DNA from: Cohnella thailandensis
GTDB taxonomy: Bacteria; Bacillota; Bacilli; Paenibacillales; Paenibacillaceae
NCBI RefSeq assembly: GCF_014212135.1
Contig: NZ_JACJVQ010000017.1
Span: forward strand, 248,001 to 312,000
Direction of reading: 5' to 3'
Length of the DNA stretch: 64,000 bases
Shown one piece after another: positions 50,997 through 59,860 of the stretch. The position numbers were made by a program, and so were the translations under genes. The notes below the pieces were generated by a model, which was not told the DNA's origin, ran no database searches, and was given only the letters and a program-made list of their open reading frames with translations. How positions within the stretch are numbered: the first letter of the stretch is position 1; every line of letters starts with the position of its first letter.

Positions 50997-52058
50997 TCAG
51001 TCGAACACGATCTCCTTGCCCTGCCGGCCCGACTCGTAAATGCCGCATAAAATTTTCATCATCTCGACGCCGTCCTCGACCGGGCTGAGCGTCTCTTTGC
51101 CGCCTTGGCAGACGGCGATGAAGTGATCGATCTCCGCTTGGAAGCCGGAGGCGAAGTCGAACGTCAAATGGTTGATTTGGGGGACGGCGTTCAGCATCGT
51201 GTCGTGCTTCTCCAACACGAAAGTGAGCTTCGGCTCCACTTCGACGCCGCCCCTCGTGCCGTACAGCTTGACGGTCAGCTCGTCTTCCTTCGCGTGCAAG
51301 GAGAAGCTCACGTCGACGAGCAGCGAGGCTCCGTTCTCGAACCGGATCATCGCGTTCGCGAGATCTTCGACGGTGTTATGGTCCGGGCTGTAGTCCGCGG
51401 CCTTGTAGCTGGCGAAGTTGCGGATGTTGGCGCGGTTGCCGAGCTTATGGTACGCATTGCCGCTGACCGACCGTACCTTCGGACGGCCCATCAGGTACCA
51501 ACACAGGTCGATGACGTGCACGCCGACGTCGATCAACGGACCGCCGCCCGAGCGCTCGACGTCTCCGAACCAGCCTCCGGGATTGCCGACGCGGCGGATG
51601 CACGAGGTTTTGGCGAAGTAGATATCGCCCAGCTCACCGCTCTCCAGGAACGAGCGGACGATGCCCGTGTTCGAGCCGTAGCGGCGGACGAAGCCGACCT
51701 GGAGCTGCTTGCCCGAGCGGCGGACGGCGGCTTCGATCTCTAGCGCTTCCTCGACCGTCTTGCAGAGCGGCTTCTCCACGAGCACGTGCTTGCCGGCTTC
51801 GAGCGCCGCGATGCTGAAGAGGGCGTGGGTGTTGTTCCAGGTGCATACGCTGATCGCGTGCACGTCGGGGTTGCTCAGCAGCTCCCGGTAGTCGGTGTAG
51901 ACGTTCGGGACCCCGTACTTCTCCGCTTTGGCCCGCGCGCGCTCTTCGTTCAGGTCGCATACGGCGACGATGCTCGCTTCGGGGTTGTTCTGATACGCTT
52001 TCAAATGCATCTCGGAGATCGTCCCGAGCCCGATGATGCCGATGCCGATTTTACTCAT
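50997..52058 (-). CDS. Gfo/Idh/MocA-family NAD(P)-dependent sugar dehydrogenase
   Basis: A 353-residue oxidoreductase. The N-terminal Rossmann loop is GIIGLGTISEMH (8-19), followed by the conserved E95-K96-P97 that ends the nucleotide domain. The GFVRRYG strand, DVGVHVIDLCWYLMG (substrate-site D and H) and the C-terminal domain complete the fold. It oxidises or isomerises a sugar or cyclitol. The ribosome site AAGGAG lies about ten bases before ATG 52058. It is the last gene of the reverse operon, 35 bases after the FAD oxidoreductase. Confidence 0.93.
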   Translation of the reverse strand: MSKIGIGIIGLGTISEMHLKAYQNNPEASIVAVCDLNEERARAKAEKYGVPNVYTDYRELLSNPDVHAISVCTWNNTHALFSIAALEAGKHVLVEKPLCKTVEEALEIEAAVRRSGKQLQVGFVRRYGSNTGIVRSFLESGELGDIYFAKTSCIRRVGNPGGWFGDVERSGGGPLIDVGVHVIDLCWYLMGRPKVRSVSGNAYHKLGNRANIRNFASYKAADYSPDHNTVEDLANAMIRFENGASLLVDVSFSLHAKEDELTVKLYGTRGGVEVEPKLTFVLEKHDTMLNAVPQINHLTFDFASGFQAEIDHFIAVCQGGKETLSPVEDGVEMMKILCGIYESGRQGKEIVFD

Positions 52059-52093
52059 TTTCGACTCGCTCCTTTAACGGATTCTCTCAGGCG

Positions 52094-53668
52094 TTACATG
52101 GCGCGCAGCGTCGGCCAGCGCAGTTCGACGCCGGCGGAGGCAAGCGACCGTTGGAAGGAGGCCAGCTCCTCCTGCATCGCGCGGACGGCGCTCGGGCTTA
52201 AGGAGCGCTCCAGGCAGTAAGCCGCGCACGAGCCGGCGGCTTCGCCGACGTTCCATTCCACCGGATGAAGCCGGTAGCAGCCATTGGTGATATGGGTGGT
52301 GCCGATGTTCTTGCCCGCGGCGAGCAGGTTGCCGATTCTCTTCGGGATCAGCGCCCCGAGCGGAATCTCGAAGGGGAGCGCGGCGATGTCGATGTAGGGT
52401 CGCCCTTCCGTGCTCGGATGAAGGTCGATCCGGTAACAGCCGATCCCGACGCTGTCGGCGAACGCCTCCGCCTTGCCGTCCGGCCGGCATTCCGGCGACA
52501 CATGCTGCTCCAGCGCCGTGAATTCCGCTTGGATGCGTCTCGACTCGCGGATGTAAGGGTACATCGCCAGCCCGTCTTCGGTGCCGACGATGTCGGGCCG
52601 AAGGCGCAGCCCGGGATAGCCCGACTTCCCGTCCGGACGAGGGGCTTCCGTCTGCAGCCAGTACAGCAGCGACAGGCTGAGCTGTTTCGCGCCGCGAAGG
52701 TGCTTCCGGCGCTCTTCCTCGGGCACGTCGATGATCGGGCCGAGCCAATAATCGTTTTGCGGCCAATTGACGAGAGTGATATCGCCGCGGTACAGGCCGT
52801 TCGCGAAGCGGTCCCGCGCCGCGATTTGCCGATATTTGAAGAGCGGAAGCGAGGCGCCTCCGGGAAAAAGATCGTAGCGGATCGGCTCCATCGTGGCCGG
52901 TTTGACGCCGGTCATGCTCAGCAACCGTCCCGGCCAGAAATCGGGCGCGTATTCCCGCCAGAACGAATAGTCCTCGGGCCTGTCGATGACATGGTTCTCG
53001 CCCTCCAGGTACTCCATTGCGAAGCAGTAGGTGAATCCCTGCATATCCTGCGGCCGCGCCTCGCCGTCTACGGCATGAGGCTCGCCCGTCTGGGCTCTCG
53101 ACTCGGCGCCCGTCACGTATTCCGCTCCCGCCAGCGGCAGCAGGTCGCCGCATTCGGTCGCATCGAGGAAGTAGGCGCCCGTCAGATGCGCGACGTCTCC
53201 GCTGTCCGAGCTGCGGACGTCGACGGAGACGATGGCGTCTCCGTCCGTCTCCGCGCGGATCGGCGCGTGGCGCAAGAGCACCGTCAGCCGGCCGCTGCTT
53301 ACATAAGGCGCAAGCATCTGCTCGATGACCGCGAGCGCGACGCGCGGTTCGTGGCACAGGCGGCTGACGAAGCCGCCGCCCGGGTTGAGTTCTCTCGCCG
53401 CGCGAGCCTCCGCCGTAAGCGGATAATGGTCCCGGTAATATTGCCGCACTCCGTCGCGGAACCGGCGATAGCTTGCCGTGCAGCCGAACGATTCGATCCA
53501 CGGGTGCTCATCCGGCGGTACGGCCTGGCTCGTCAGCTGTCCGCCGAGCCAGGAGGTCTCCTCCGTCAGGATAACGGTTCGGCCCGCGCGGGCGGCGGCC
53601 AGCGCCGCGGCGCAGCCGCCCGTTCCGCCGCCGATGACGACGATGTCGGCTGCCAATTCACGTCCCAT
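52094..53668 (-). CDS. FAD-dependent oxidoreductase (FAD_oxidored family)
   Basis: A 524-residue flavoprotein with the N-terminal dinucleotide loop VIGGGTGGCAAALAAARAG (11-29) and a downstream WLGGQLTSQ segment that normally contacts FAD. The middle has ATECGDLLPLAG and the C-terminal GAADRIGNLLAAGKNIG-like stretch (RIGNLLAAGKNIGTTH). Proteins of this type occur in Paenibacillus sugar clusters but have no assigned substrate. ATG 53668 is followed 14 bases upstream by the isomerase gene stop, so the two are probably co-transcribed. Confidence 0.85.
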   Translation of the reverse strand: MGRELAADIVVIGGGTGGCAAALAAARAGRTVILTEETSWLGGQLTSQAVPPDEHPWIESFGCTASYRRFRDGVRQYYRDHYPLTAEARAARELNPGGGFVSRLCHEPRVALAVIEQMLAPYVSSGRLTVLLRHAPIRAETDGDAIVSVDVRSSDSGDVAHLTGAYFLDATECGDLLPLAGAEYVTGAESRAQTGEPHAVDGEARPQDMQGFTYCFAMEYLEGENHVIDRPEDYSFWREYAPDFWPGRLLSMTGVKPATMEPIRYDLFPGGASLPLFKYRQIAARDRFANGLYRGDITLVNWPQNDYWLGPIIDVPEEERRKHLRGAKQLSLSLLYWLQTEAPRPDGKSGYPGLRLRPDIVGTEDGLAMYPYIRESRRIQAEFTALEQHVSPECRPDGKAEAFADSVGIGCYRIDLHPSTEGRPYIDIAALPFEIPLGALIPKRIGNLLAAGKNIGTTHITNGCYRLHPVEWNVGEAAGSCAAYCLERSLSPSAVRAMQEELASFQRSLASAGVELRWPTLRAM

Positions 53669-53682
53669 GCGAGAGCCTCCGT

Positions 53683-54507
53683 TCAGTTGGGGATAAGGGT
53701 CTGAAAGTAAGCATTGCTAGCCCGGATGCCCTCGGCTTCGTCTCCGGTTCCTTCGTATTCCAGCACGAATTCGCCGCCGTACCCGCTGGCTATAAGCCGT
53801 TCGACGATCGTATCCAATCGCACAAGCCCCTTGCCGGCCTCGACCCCTTCGAATTTGGCGCCGGCGAGCGAGACGTATCTGCCCTCGGGGTCTTCCGCGA
53901 AGTCCTTCACGTGAACGTGGCCGACTTGGGGGAGCAGGACGTCAAGCGCGCGGAGCGGGTCTTCGTCCACCAGCAGGAAATTGCCCGTGTCGAAGGTGGA
54001 CTTTAAGGCCGGGGATCCTACGCGTTCCAGAATATGGCGAACCTGTTCGCCCGTCCCGGCCAGCTTGCCGTGATTCTCGAGGCAGAGCGTCATCCCTTGA
54101 GCGGCCGCCGCGGCCGACGCCTCGCGCAGTCCCTCGATGATGAACCCGAGCGCCGAATCGAACGTGAAGCCCTCGGCCAGATTGCCCGAGAACACGCGAA
54201 TCGTCCGGGTTCCGAGCGTAAGGGCGACCGGAATCGCGTCCGTGATTTGGCGCAGCGCGGCTTCCCGTTCCGCCGGATCGCCATGGACGAAATCGTTCGC
54301 GACCGCATAGCTGACTACCCGAATCCCGCTCGTCCGGGCGAATTCGACGACCTGCGGCAGCTCCGCGCCGATGTCGCGCCAGAACACGTTCAGCAGCTCG
54401 ACTCGGTCGATTCCCTCTCTTCGGCAGTGCTCGAGAAAGTCCAGCGCCGTCCACCCTTCCTTGCGAACGGTCCGGTGCATGCTCCACATGCTTAATGCGA
54501 GTTTCAT
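53683..54507 (-). CDS. Sugar phosphate isomerase/epimerase (xylose-isomerase-like TIM barrel)
   Basis: A 274-residue AP-endonuclease-2-type barrel. Metal-site residues lie on strand ends: E in DRVELLNVFW, E in CLENHGKLAG, D in STFDTGNFLL, H in VGHVHVKDF and E in FVLEYEG. Such enzymes interconvert keto and aldo sugars or inosose derivatives; the Idh-like gene in the same operon supports a cyclitol or rare-sugar route. ATG 54507 is preceded by GGGAGGC on the minus strand. Confidence 0.9.
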   Translation of the reverse strand: MKLALSMWSMHRTVRKEGWTALDFLEHCRREGIDRVELLNVFWRDIGAELPQVVEFARTSGIRVVSYAVANDFVHGDPAEREAALRQITDAIPVALTLGTRTIRVFSGNLAEGFTFDSALGFIIEGLREASAAAAAQGMTLCLENHGKLAGTGEQVRHILERVGSPALKSTFDTGNFLLVDEDPLRALDVLLPQVGHVHVKDFAEDPEGRYVSLAGAKFEGVEAGKGLVRLDTIVERLIASGYGGEFVLEYEGTGDEAEGIRASNAYFQTLIPN

Positions 54508-54553
54508 GGTTTTGCCTCCCTAGCCCATTTGTATGCTTTGGAAAAGCGCTTTT

Positions 54554-55636
54554 TTATCCGTTCCTCGGCTCGTTGGTAAAGTAGAGGTTCTGCGCTCCGG
54601 CCGAACCGCCGACGAGACTCGTCTGCACCTTGATTTCTCGCTCTCCCGCGCCCAGCGTAAAAGTCTTGAAATTCCAAGCATTCACGTACGACAGCCAGCC
54701 GGAATTCAGAATCTCGTTTTTCCATTGAAGCGTATAGTTTCCGGAGCCGCCCGGCGGGTTCAAATACATCTTGATCGTCTTCGGACCGCCGTCGTCGTTG
54801 ATATAATCGAACGTCCAATGATAGAGCACGCCATAATTGCCGTTGTTGATCACTTCCTTGCCGTCGACCGCGTTCCATCCCTTCTCATACTCTCCCGGCA
54901 TATCGTCCTTCCACTTGCCGGAAGCCGCCGAATCGATCGGCAGATACGCATTCCCCATCGAGGTATGGTACGTCAGCGTCCCGATCCGGTCGAAGTGCGG
55001 GAACGTGCCGCGGACCTGCGGGCCTCTTGCCGGCAGCACCGGAGCTTCTTCCGGATGGTCGGGCTTCGTTTCGTAATTCAGGACCGTCACCTGAACCTCG
55101 GCGGGGGAATTCCCTCTTTGCGTTCGGGCTTCGAATTGCGCCAGGCCGCTAGTCGTCTGGCCCGCACCGGTGGGGGCGTCGAGAAAATAGCTTTCTCCGG
55201 GAGCCAGGAGGGCGAGCGACTTCGTCCTGCCGTAAGTCTTCAAGAACTCGGCCAAGCTCAGCTGCCCCGCTTCGGTCACGTAAAGGCTTGTCGATACTCC
55301 TTGCCCTTTGGAGAAGAGCTTGACGGTCTCCTGGGAAGTGTTCGTGACGGCCACCGCCACCGTCGCTTCGCTATCCCCTTGATTCTGATGGTGCCAGAAC
55401 ACGCGGAACTCTCCCTCGGCCGAGTCGCGATAGAACGCGCCCGGCCGGGTGAACGGCTCGGGGTCGTCGCTGAAAATCAACTTGCCGCCGACGGGAGTGA
55501 GAACGGGTTTGTCCATGCTTAGCGCGGGCTTCAAAGTCGCGACCGGCACGAGGTCCCCTTCGGCGCCCGTATGGGCCGCGAATGTCATAATTCCGAATAG
55601 AGCGCCGACGGTCGTTAACGTTTTGAGCTTGGCCAT
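54554..55636 (-). CDS. Secreted protein of unknown function
   Basis: A 360-residue protein beginning with a probable signal peptide (MAKLKTLTTVGALFGIMTFA, cleavage likely after AHTGA). The body is rich in beta-forming segments: an early GGKLIFSDDPE, a possible immunoglobulin-like half (VAVAVTNTSQETVKLF) and a C-terminal half with many aromatic residues (NYGVLYHWTFDY, YTLQWKNEILNSGW, AWNFKTFTLGAGEREI) that could be a carbohydrate-binding sandwich. I recognise no family. ATG 55636 has AGGAGGAAG upstream; earlier in-frame ATG 55729 lacks one. It is the first gene of the reverse operon, 46 bases before the isomerase. Confidence 0.6.
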   Translation of the reverse strand: MAKLKTLTTVGALFGIMTFAAHTGAEGDLVPVATLKPALSMDKPVLTPVGGKLIFSDDPEPFTRPGAFYRDSAEGEFRVFWHHQNQGDSEATVAVAVTNTSQETVKLFSKGQGVSTSLYVTEAGQLSLAEFLKTYGRTKSLALLAPGESYFLDAPTGAGQTTSGLAQFEARTQRGNSPAEVQVTVLNYETKPDHPEEAPVLPARGPQVRGTFPHFDRIGTLTYHTSMGNAYLPIDSAASGKWKDDMPGEYEKGWNAVDGKEVINNGNYGVLYHWTFDYINDDGGPKTIKMYLNPPGGSGNYTLQWKNEILNSGWLSYVNAWNFKTFTLGAGEREIKVQTSLVGGSAGAQNLYFTNEPRNG

Positions 55637-55777
55637 GTCATCTTCCTCCTTATCAGATAGGTAGTATCGTACGATCAAGTCCAGTGTAGAGAAGAGACTC
55701 GCCGGGGAGTAGGGGACGCCGATGACCATTTGTGGTAGTTTGATGCTCTAATCTCTCGCGGAATTTGTAAAATAGAA

Positions 55778-55806
55778 TTGACAAACGAGGTATTTATCTT
55801 TATAAA
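55778..55806 (+). promoter_or_regulatory. Sigma-A promoter of ileS
   Basis: TTGACA (55778-55783), 17 bases, TATAAA (55801-55806). Transcription would start near 55813, just ahead of the T-box leader. Confidence 0.85.
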
Positions 55807-55812
55807 GAAGGG

Positions 55813-56122
55813 AAGAACAATAGGATCAACGTCATTGACGGGAACAAGTGCCCCATGAGCGGAGCCCAGAGAGCTGGCGGCCGGTGCGAGCCAGCGCGAA
55901 GCGAAGGCGGCATATCCTCCCCGAGACGACTCGCCGAACGGGCTGCGCGAGCTAGCCTGCTAAGCGAGTACGGATTCCCCTCCGTTAACGGGGCCGCGCG
56001 GCCGGTTGTGCTGCGCTCTCAAGTGCCGAAGCGCTCCTCCTATGGGTGGAACGGTCGGAACAAGGGTGGTACCGCGAGCGAACCTCGTCCCTTTGCCAGG
56101 GGCGGGGTTTTATTTATTTTTG
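55813..56122 (+). ncRNA. T-box riboswitch (tRNA-Ile sensing) of ileS
   Basis: The leader has the stem-I distal elements CAGAGAGC and GGTGCGAGC (55867-55890), a probable Ile specifier ATC at 55914-55916, the T-box AACAAGGGTGGTACCGCG (56059-56076) and a terminator CCTCGTCCCT/AGGGGCGGGG (56083-56107) ending in a T-rich run. Uncharged tRNA-Ile would bind the specifier and the T-box, stabilise the antiterminator and let ileS be transcribed. The specifier choice is by position; an ATA overlaps it at 55912. Confidence 0.9.
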
Positions 56123-56142
56123 CGAAAGGATGCGATCTGGCA

Positions 56143-59100
56143 ATGAACCGCGTAGACGTCAAAGAGAAAGCGAGAGCCCGCGAGCTCCGCGTGCTGGACA
56201 AATGGAACCGGGAGGACACGTTCAAGCAATCGATCGAGAACCGGAAGGGCGCTCCTAACTTCGTTTTCTACGAAGGACCTCCGACGGCGAACGGCAAGCC
56301 GCATATCGGGCACGTTCTCGGCCGGGTCATCAAGGACTTCATGAGCCGCTACAAGACGATGTCCGGCTACCGCGTCATCCGCAAGGCGGGCTGGGACACG
56401 CACGGGCTTCCGGTCGAACTGGGCGTCGAGAAGCAGCTCGGCATCTCCGGCAAGCAGGAGATCGAGAATTACGGCGTCGAGCCGTTCATCAAGAAGTGCA
56501 AGGAGAGCGTGTTCGAATACGAACGCCAATGGAGAGAGCTGACCGCGGCGATCGGCTATTGGACCGACCTCGACAACCCGTACATCACGCTCGACAACCG
56601 CTACATCGAAAGCGTGTGGAACATCCTCGCGACGATCCATGACAAGGGTCTGCTGTATCGCGGCCACCGGGTCAGCCCGTACTGCCCGGACTGCCAGACG
56701 ACGCTGAGCTCCCACGAAGTCGCGCAAGGCTACGAGGACGTCAAGGACCTGTCCGCGACGGCGAAGTTCAAGCTGAAGAACAGCGGCGAATACGCGCTGG
56801 CGTGGACGACGACGCCTTGGACGCTGCCGGGCAACGTGGCGCTTGCCGTTCACCCGGACATCGAGTACGTTCGCGTCAAGCAGGACGGCGAGGTATACAT
56901 TCTGGCCGGAACGCTCGCCGAGAAGGTGCTTAAGGGCGAATACGAGACGCTGGGCTCGGTCAAGGGCAGCGAGCTGGTCGGCCTCGAGTACGAGCCGCTT
57001 TTCCCCTACGTGGTCGTGGAAAACGCTTATCGCATCATCGACGCCGATTACGTCAGCGATTCGAGCGGTACGGGTATCGTCCATATCGCGCCTGCGCATG
57101 GCGAAGACGACTATCGCGTCGCCAGACAGCACGGAATCCCGATGCTGATGGTGGTTAACGGCGAAGGGCGTTACGTTGACGCGATAACCGATATGGCCGG
57201 CCGTTTCGTGAAGGATCCCGAGGTCGACATCGAGATCGTGAAGAAGCTGTCCGAGCGCGGGCTGCTCTACCATAAAGAGAAGTACGAGCACAGCTACCCG
57301 TTCTGCTGGCGCTGCAAAACCCCGCTGATCTATTACGCGACGGAGAGCTGGTTCATCCGCACGACCGCCGTCAAGGACCAACTGATCGCGAACAACCGGA
57401 CGGTCAAGTGGTATCCGGAGCATCTGCGCGACGGCCGCTTCGGCAAGTTCCTGGAGGACCTGGTCGATTGGAACATCAGCCGCAACCGGTATTGGGGAAC
57501 GCCGCTTAACGTCTGGACCTGCGAAACGTGCGGCAAGGAAAAGGCTCCCCACAGCCATCAGGAGCTGAGGGACCTGGCGATCGGGGACGTCTCGGCGGAC
57601 CTGGAGCTGCACAAGCCGTACGTGGACGACGTGCATCTGCGCTGCGATTGCGGCGGCACGATGACCCGGACTCCGGAAGTGATCGACGTCTGGTTCGACA
57701 GCGGTTCGATGCCGTTCGCGCAGTACCATCATCCGTTCGGCGACGAGAAGACGTTCGAGGAGCAGTATCCGGCCGACTTCATCAGCGAAGGCATCGACCA
57801 GACGCGCGGCTGGTTCTTCAGCCTCCTGGCCGTCTCGACGCTTTACAACGGCAAGGCTCCTTACAAGTCCGTCATCTCGACCGGGCACGTGCTGGACGAG
57901 AACGGACAGAAGATGAGCAAGTCCAAGGGCAACGTCATCGACCCTTGGGACATCATCAACGAATCCGGCACCGACGCTCTTCGTTGGGCATTGCTCGCGG
58001 ACAGCGTGCCGTGGAACAGCAAGCGCTTCTCGAAGGGCATCGTCGGCGAAGCGAAGTCCAAGGTCATCGATACGCTCGTGAACACGCACGCGTTCTACGC
58101 GCTGTACGCCACGATCGACGGCTACGACCCGGAAGAGCATAAGGCCGGCGCTTCGACGAACAAGCTGGACCGCTGGATCCTGTCCCGCCTGAACACGCTG
58201 ATCGCGCAAGTGAACCGCGGCCTGGAAGCGAACGACTTCCTGAACCCGGCGAAGGGGATCGAGCAGTACGTCGACGAGCTGTCCAACTGGTACGTCAGAC
58301 GTTCCCGCGACCGCTTCTGGGGCAGCGGCCTGACGGAAGACAAGATCTTCGCGTACCAGACGCTTCGCGAAGTGCTGCTCGCGCTGTCCCGCCTGATCGC
58401 TCCTTACACGCCGTTCGTGGCCGAAGACATCTACGGCAACCTGGGCGGAGGGGAGAGCGTCCATCTGGCGGAATATCCGAAGGCGGACGAGTCCAAGATC
58501 GACGAGAAGCTGGAGCGCGACATGGAGACGGCCCGCAATATCGTCGAGCTGGCCCGCAACGTGCGCAACGAGTCGGGCATCAAGACTCGCCAGCCGCTGT
58601 CCGAGCTGCTCGTCTCCTTAAGCGGCGAGTTCGATGTCGCCGGCTACGAGGAGATCGTGAAGGACGAGATCAACGTCAAGAAGCTGACGATCGTCACGGA
58701 CGACAGCGGCTTCGTCGACTTCAACCTGAAGCTGAACCTGAAGGTGGCCGGCAAGAAGTACGGCAAGCACGTCGGCCCGATCCAAGGCTATCTGAAGGGG
58801 CTCGGAGCGGAGGAAGCGCGCGGCATCGTGACGAGCGGCGTCTTGAGCTACGCGTCTGCGGAAGGCGAGACGCTCGACGTTACGCTCGACGAGCTGCTCG
58901 TCGAGAAGCAGGCGAAGCCGGGCTTCGCCTCGGCGTCCGACGGCGGCTTGACCGTCGCGCTCAATACCGACATCACGCCGGAGCTGGAGCAGGAAGGGCT
59001 CGTGCGCGAAGTCATCCGCGCCGTGCAGGACACGCGCAAGAAGCTCGATCTCAAGGTCGAGCAGCGCGTCTCGCTCGTGCTGGACGTCGACGCCGAGACG

Positions 59101-59232
59101 GAAGCGGCGCTTAAAGCGTTCGACCGCGTCCTCCGCGAGAACGTGCTCGTGAACGAAGTGAGCTTCGGCCGCGTAGAAGGCAGCGAATCCGTGCAGGCGG
59201 GCGACAAGCTGATCGGCATCGCGATTCGATAA
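56143..59232 (+). CDS. ileS: Isoleucine-tRNA ligase, type 2 (long, eukaryote-like form)
   Basis: A 1029-residue class-I synthetase. HIGH is H54-I-G-H57 and KMSKS is K590-S594. Length and sequence (HDTHGLPVE region with WDTHGLPVELGVEKQLG, a Cys pair CETCGKEKAPHS with CDCGG in the inserted domain) fit type-2 IleRS, not the about 920-residue type 1 of B. subtilis; type 2 enzymes are known for low sensitivity to mupirocin. ATG 56143 was chosen: the frame is open back to 55855, but that part is the T-box leader. The ribosome site AAAGGA is weak and about 12 bases away. The C-terminus has the usual anticodon domain. Confidence 0.95.
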   Translation: MNRVDVKEKARARELRVLDKWNREDTFKQSIENRKGAPNFVFYEGPPTANGKPHIGHVLGRVIKDFMSRYKTMSGYRVIRKAGWDTHGLPVELGVEKQLGISGKQEIENYGVEPFIKKCKESVFEYERQWRELTAAIGYWTDLDNPYITLDNRYIESVWNILATIHDKGLLYRGHRVSPYCPDCQTTLSSHEVAQGYEDVKDLSATAKFKLKNSGEYALAWTTTPWTLPGNVALAVHPDIEYVRVKQDGEVYILAGTLAEKVLKGEYETLGSVKGSELVGLEYEPLFPYVVVENAYRIIDADYVSDSSGTGIVHIAPAHGEDDYRVARQHGIPMLMVVNGEGRYVDAITDMAGRFVKDPEVDIEIVKKLSERGLLYHKEKYEHSYPFCWRCKTPLIYYATESWFIRTTAVKDQLIANNRTVKWYPEHLRDGRFGKFLEDLVDWNISRNRYWGTPLNVWTCETCGKEKAPHSHQELRDLAIGDVSADLELHKPYVDDVHLRCDCGGTMTRTPEVIDVWFDSGSMPFAQYHHPFGDEKTFEEQYPADFISEGIDQTRGWFFSLLAVSTLYNGKAPYKSVISTGHVLDENGQKMSKSKGNVIDPWDIINESGTDALRWALLADSVPWNSKRFSKGIVGEAKSKVIDTLVNTHAFYALYATIDGYDPEEHKAGASTNKLDRWILSRLNTLIAQVNRGLEANDFLNPAKGIEQYVDELSNWYVRRSRDRFWGSGLTEDKIFAYQTLREVLLALSRLIAPYTPFVAEDIYGNLGGGESVHLAEYPKADESKIDEKLERDMETARNIVELARNVRNESGIKTRQPLSELLVSLSGEFDVAGYEEIVKDEINVKKLTIVTDDSGFVDFNLKLNLKVAGKKYGKHVGPIQGYLKGLGAEEARGIVTSGVLSYASAEGETLDVTLDELLVEKQAKPGFASASDGGLTVALNTDITPELEQEGLVREVIRAVQDTRKKLDLKVEQRVSLVLDVDAETEAALKAFDRVLRENVLVNEVSFGRVEGSESVQAGDKLIGIAIR

Positions 59233-59259
59233 GGTTAAATAAGCAGAGAATAAGGGAAT

Positions 59260-59305
59260 GGCGGCTTCGGGGAGATGATGCCCCAAGCCGCCGTTTCGCG
59301 TTCTT
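59260..59305 (+). terminator. Terminator after ileS
   Basis: GGCGGCTT (59260-59267) pairs with AAGCCGCC (59285-59292), with an inner GGG/CCC; the T tract is poor (GTTTCGCGTTCTT). Confidence 0.6.
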
Positions 59306-59419
59306 GTATGATTCGATGCCCGCTTTTTTTTGACCGATCTAAAGGTTTGCATCGCTTTCGCCTTGGCTACATTTCTGATACGGCCTTTTCGGAGAAGACC
59401 AGAAGGGGGAGGGACCATC

Positions 59420-59845
59420 TTGGCGAAATGGAGATCGCGTCGGAGAAGCATGGACAAGAGACGGAGCCAGCCTAAGCAGCCGGCCCTTGGCGAACCCGTC
59501 CGCGCGAGCATGGAAGCATCGGCCTCGCTCGGCAAGGAGCCGTCTCCGCTGCAATCCACGCTCGAGACGCTCACGGAACGGATCGATCGTCTTGCCGTCG
59601 ACATGGAGAAGGCGGAACTGAAGGAATACGTCAACCTGATGCGCCGCCCGTGGGGGCTCATCTGGCGCAACTTCGTCTCCGGCTTGTTTAGGGGCATCGG
59701 AATCGCTCTCGGCTTCACCTTCTTCGCGGCGACGATCGTTTGGCTGCTCCAACTGCTCGGCGCGCTTAATCTGCCCGTCGTCGGCGATTACATCGCCGAC
59801 ATCGTCCGGATCGTCCAGCGTCAGCTCGAGATCAATCCTTATTGA
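59420..59845 (+). CDS. DUF5665 membrane protein
   Basis: A 141-residue protein: basic N-terminus, a charged helical part (about 40-80) and the DUF5665 stretch with one or two membrane helices (RRPWGLIWRNFVSGLFRGIG, then about 100-122). The family is found in spore-forming Firmicutes and its role is unknown. TTG 59420 is six bases after GGGGGAGGG; ATG 59450 is an alternative with a weak site. It converges with the DksA-like gene, 15 bases apart. Confidence 0.8.
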   Translation: MAKWRSRRRSMDKRRSQPKQPALGEPVRASMEASASLGKEPSPLQSTLETLTERIDRLAVDMEKAELKEYVNLMRRPWGLIWRNFVSGLFRGIGIALGFTFFAATIVWLLQLLGALNLPVVGDYIADIVRIVQRQLEINPY

Positions 59846-59860
59846 CGCTTTACGGCCGGC

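Noticed and set aside
55855..56142. N-terminal extension of ileS by 96 codons
   Set aside because: These bases form the T-box leader and its terminator; IleRS homology begins at ATG 56143.
56110..58464. Minus-strand open frame of 784 codons opposite ileS
   Set aside because: Antisense shadow caused by codon bias; nothing recognisable in its translation.
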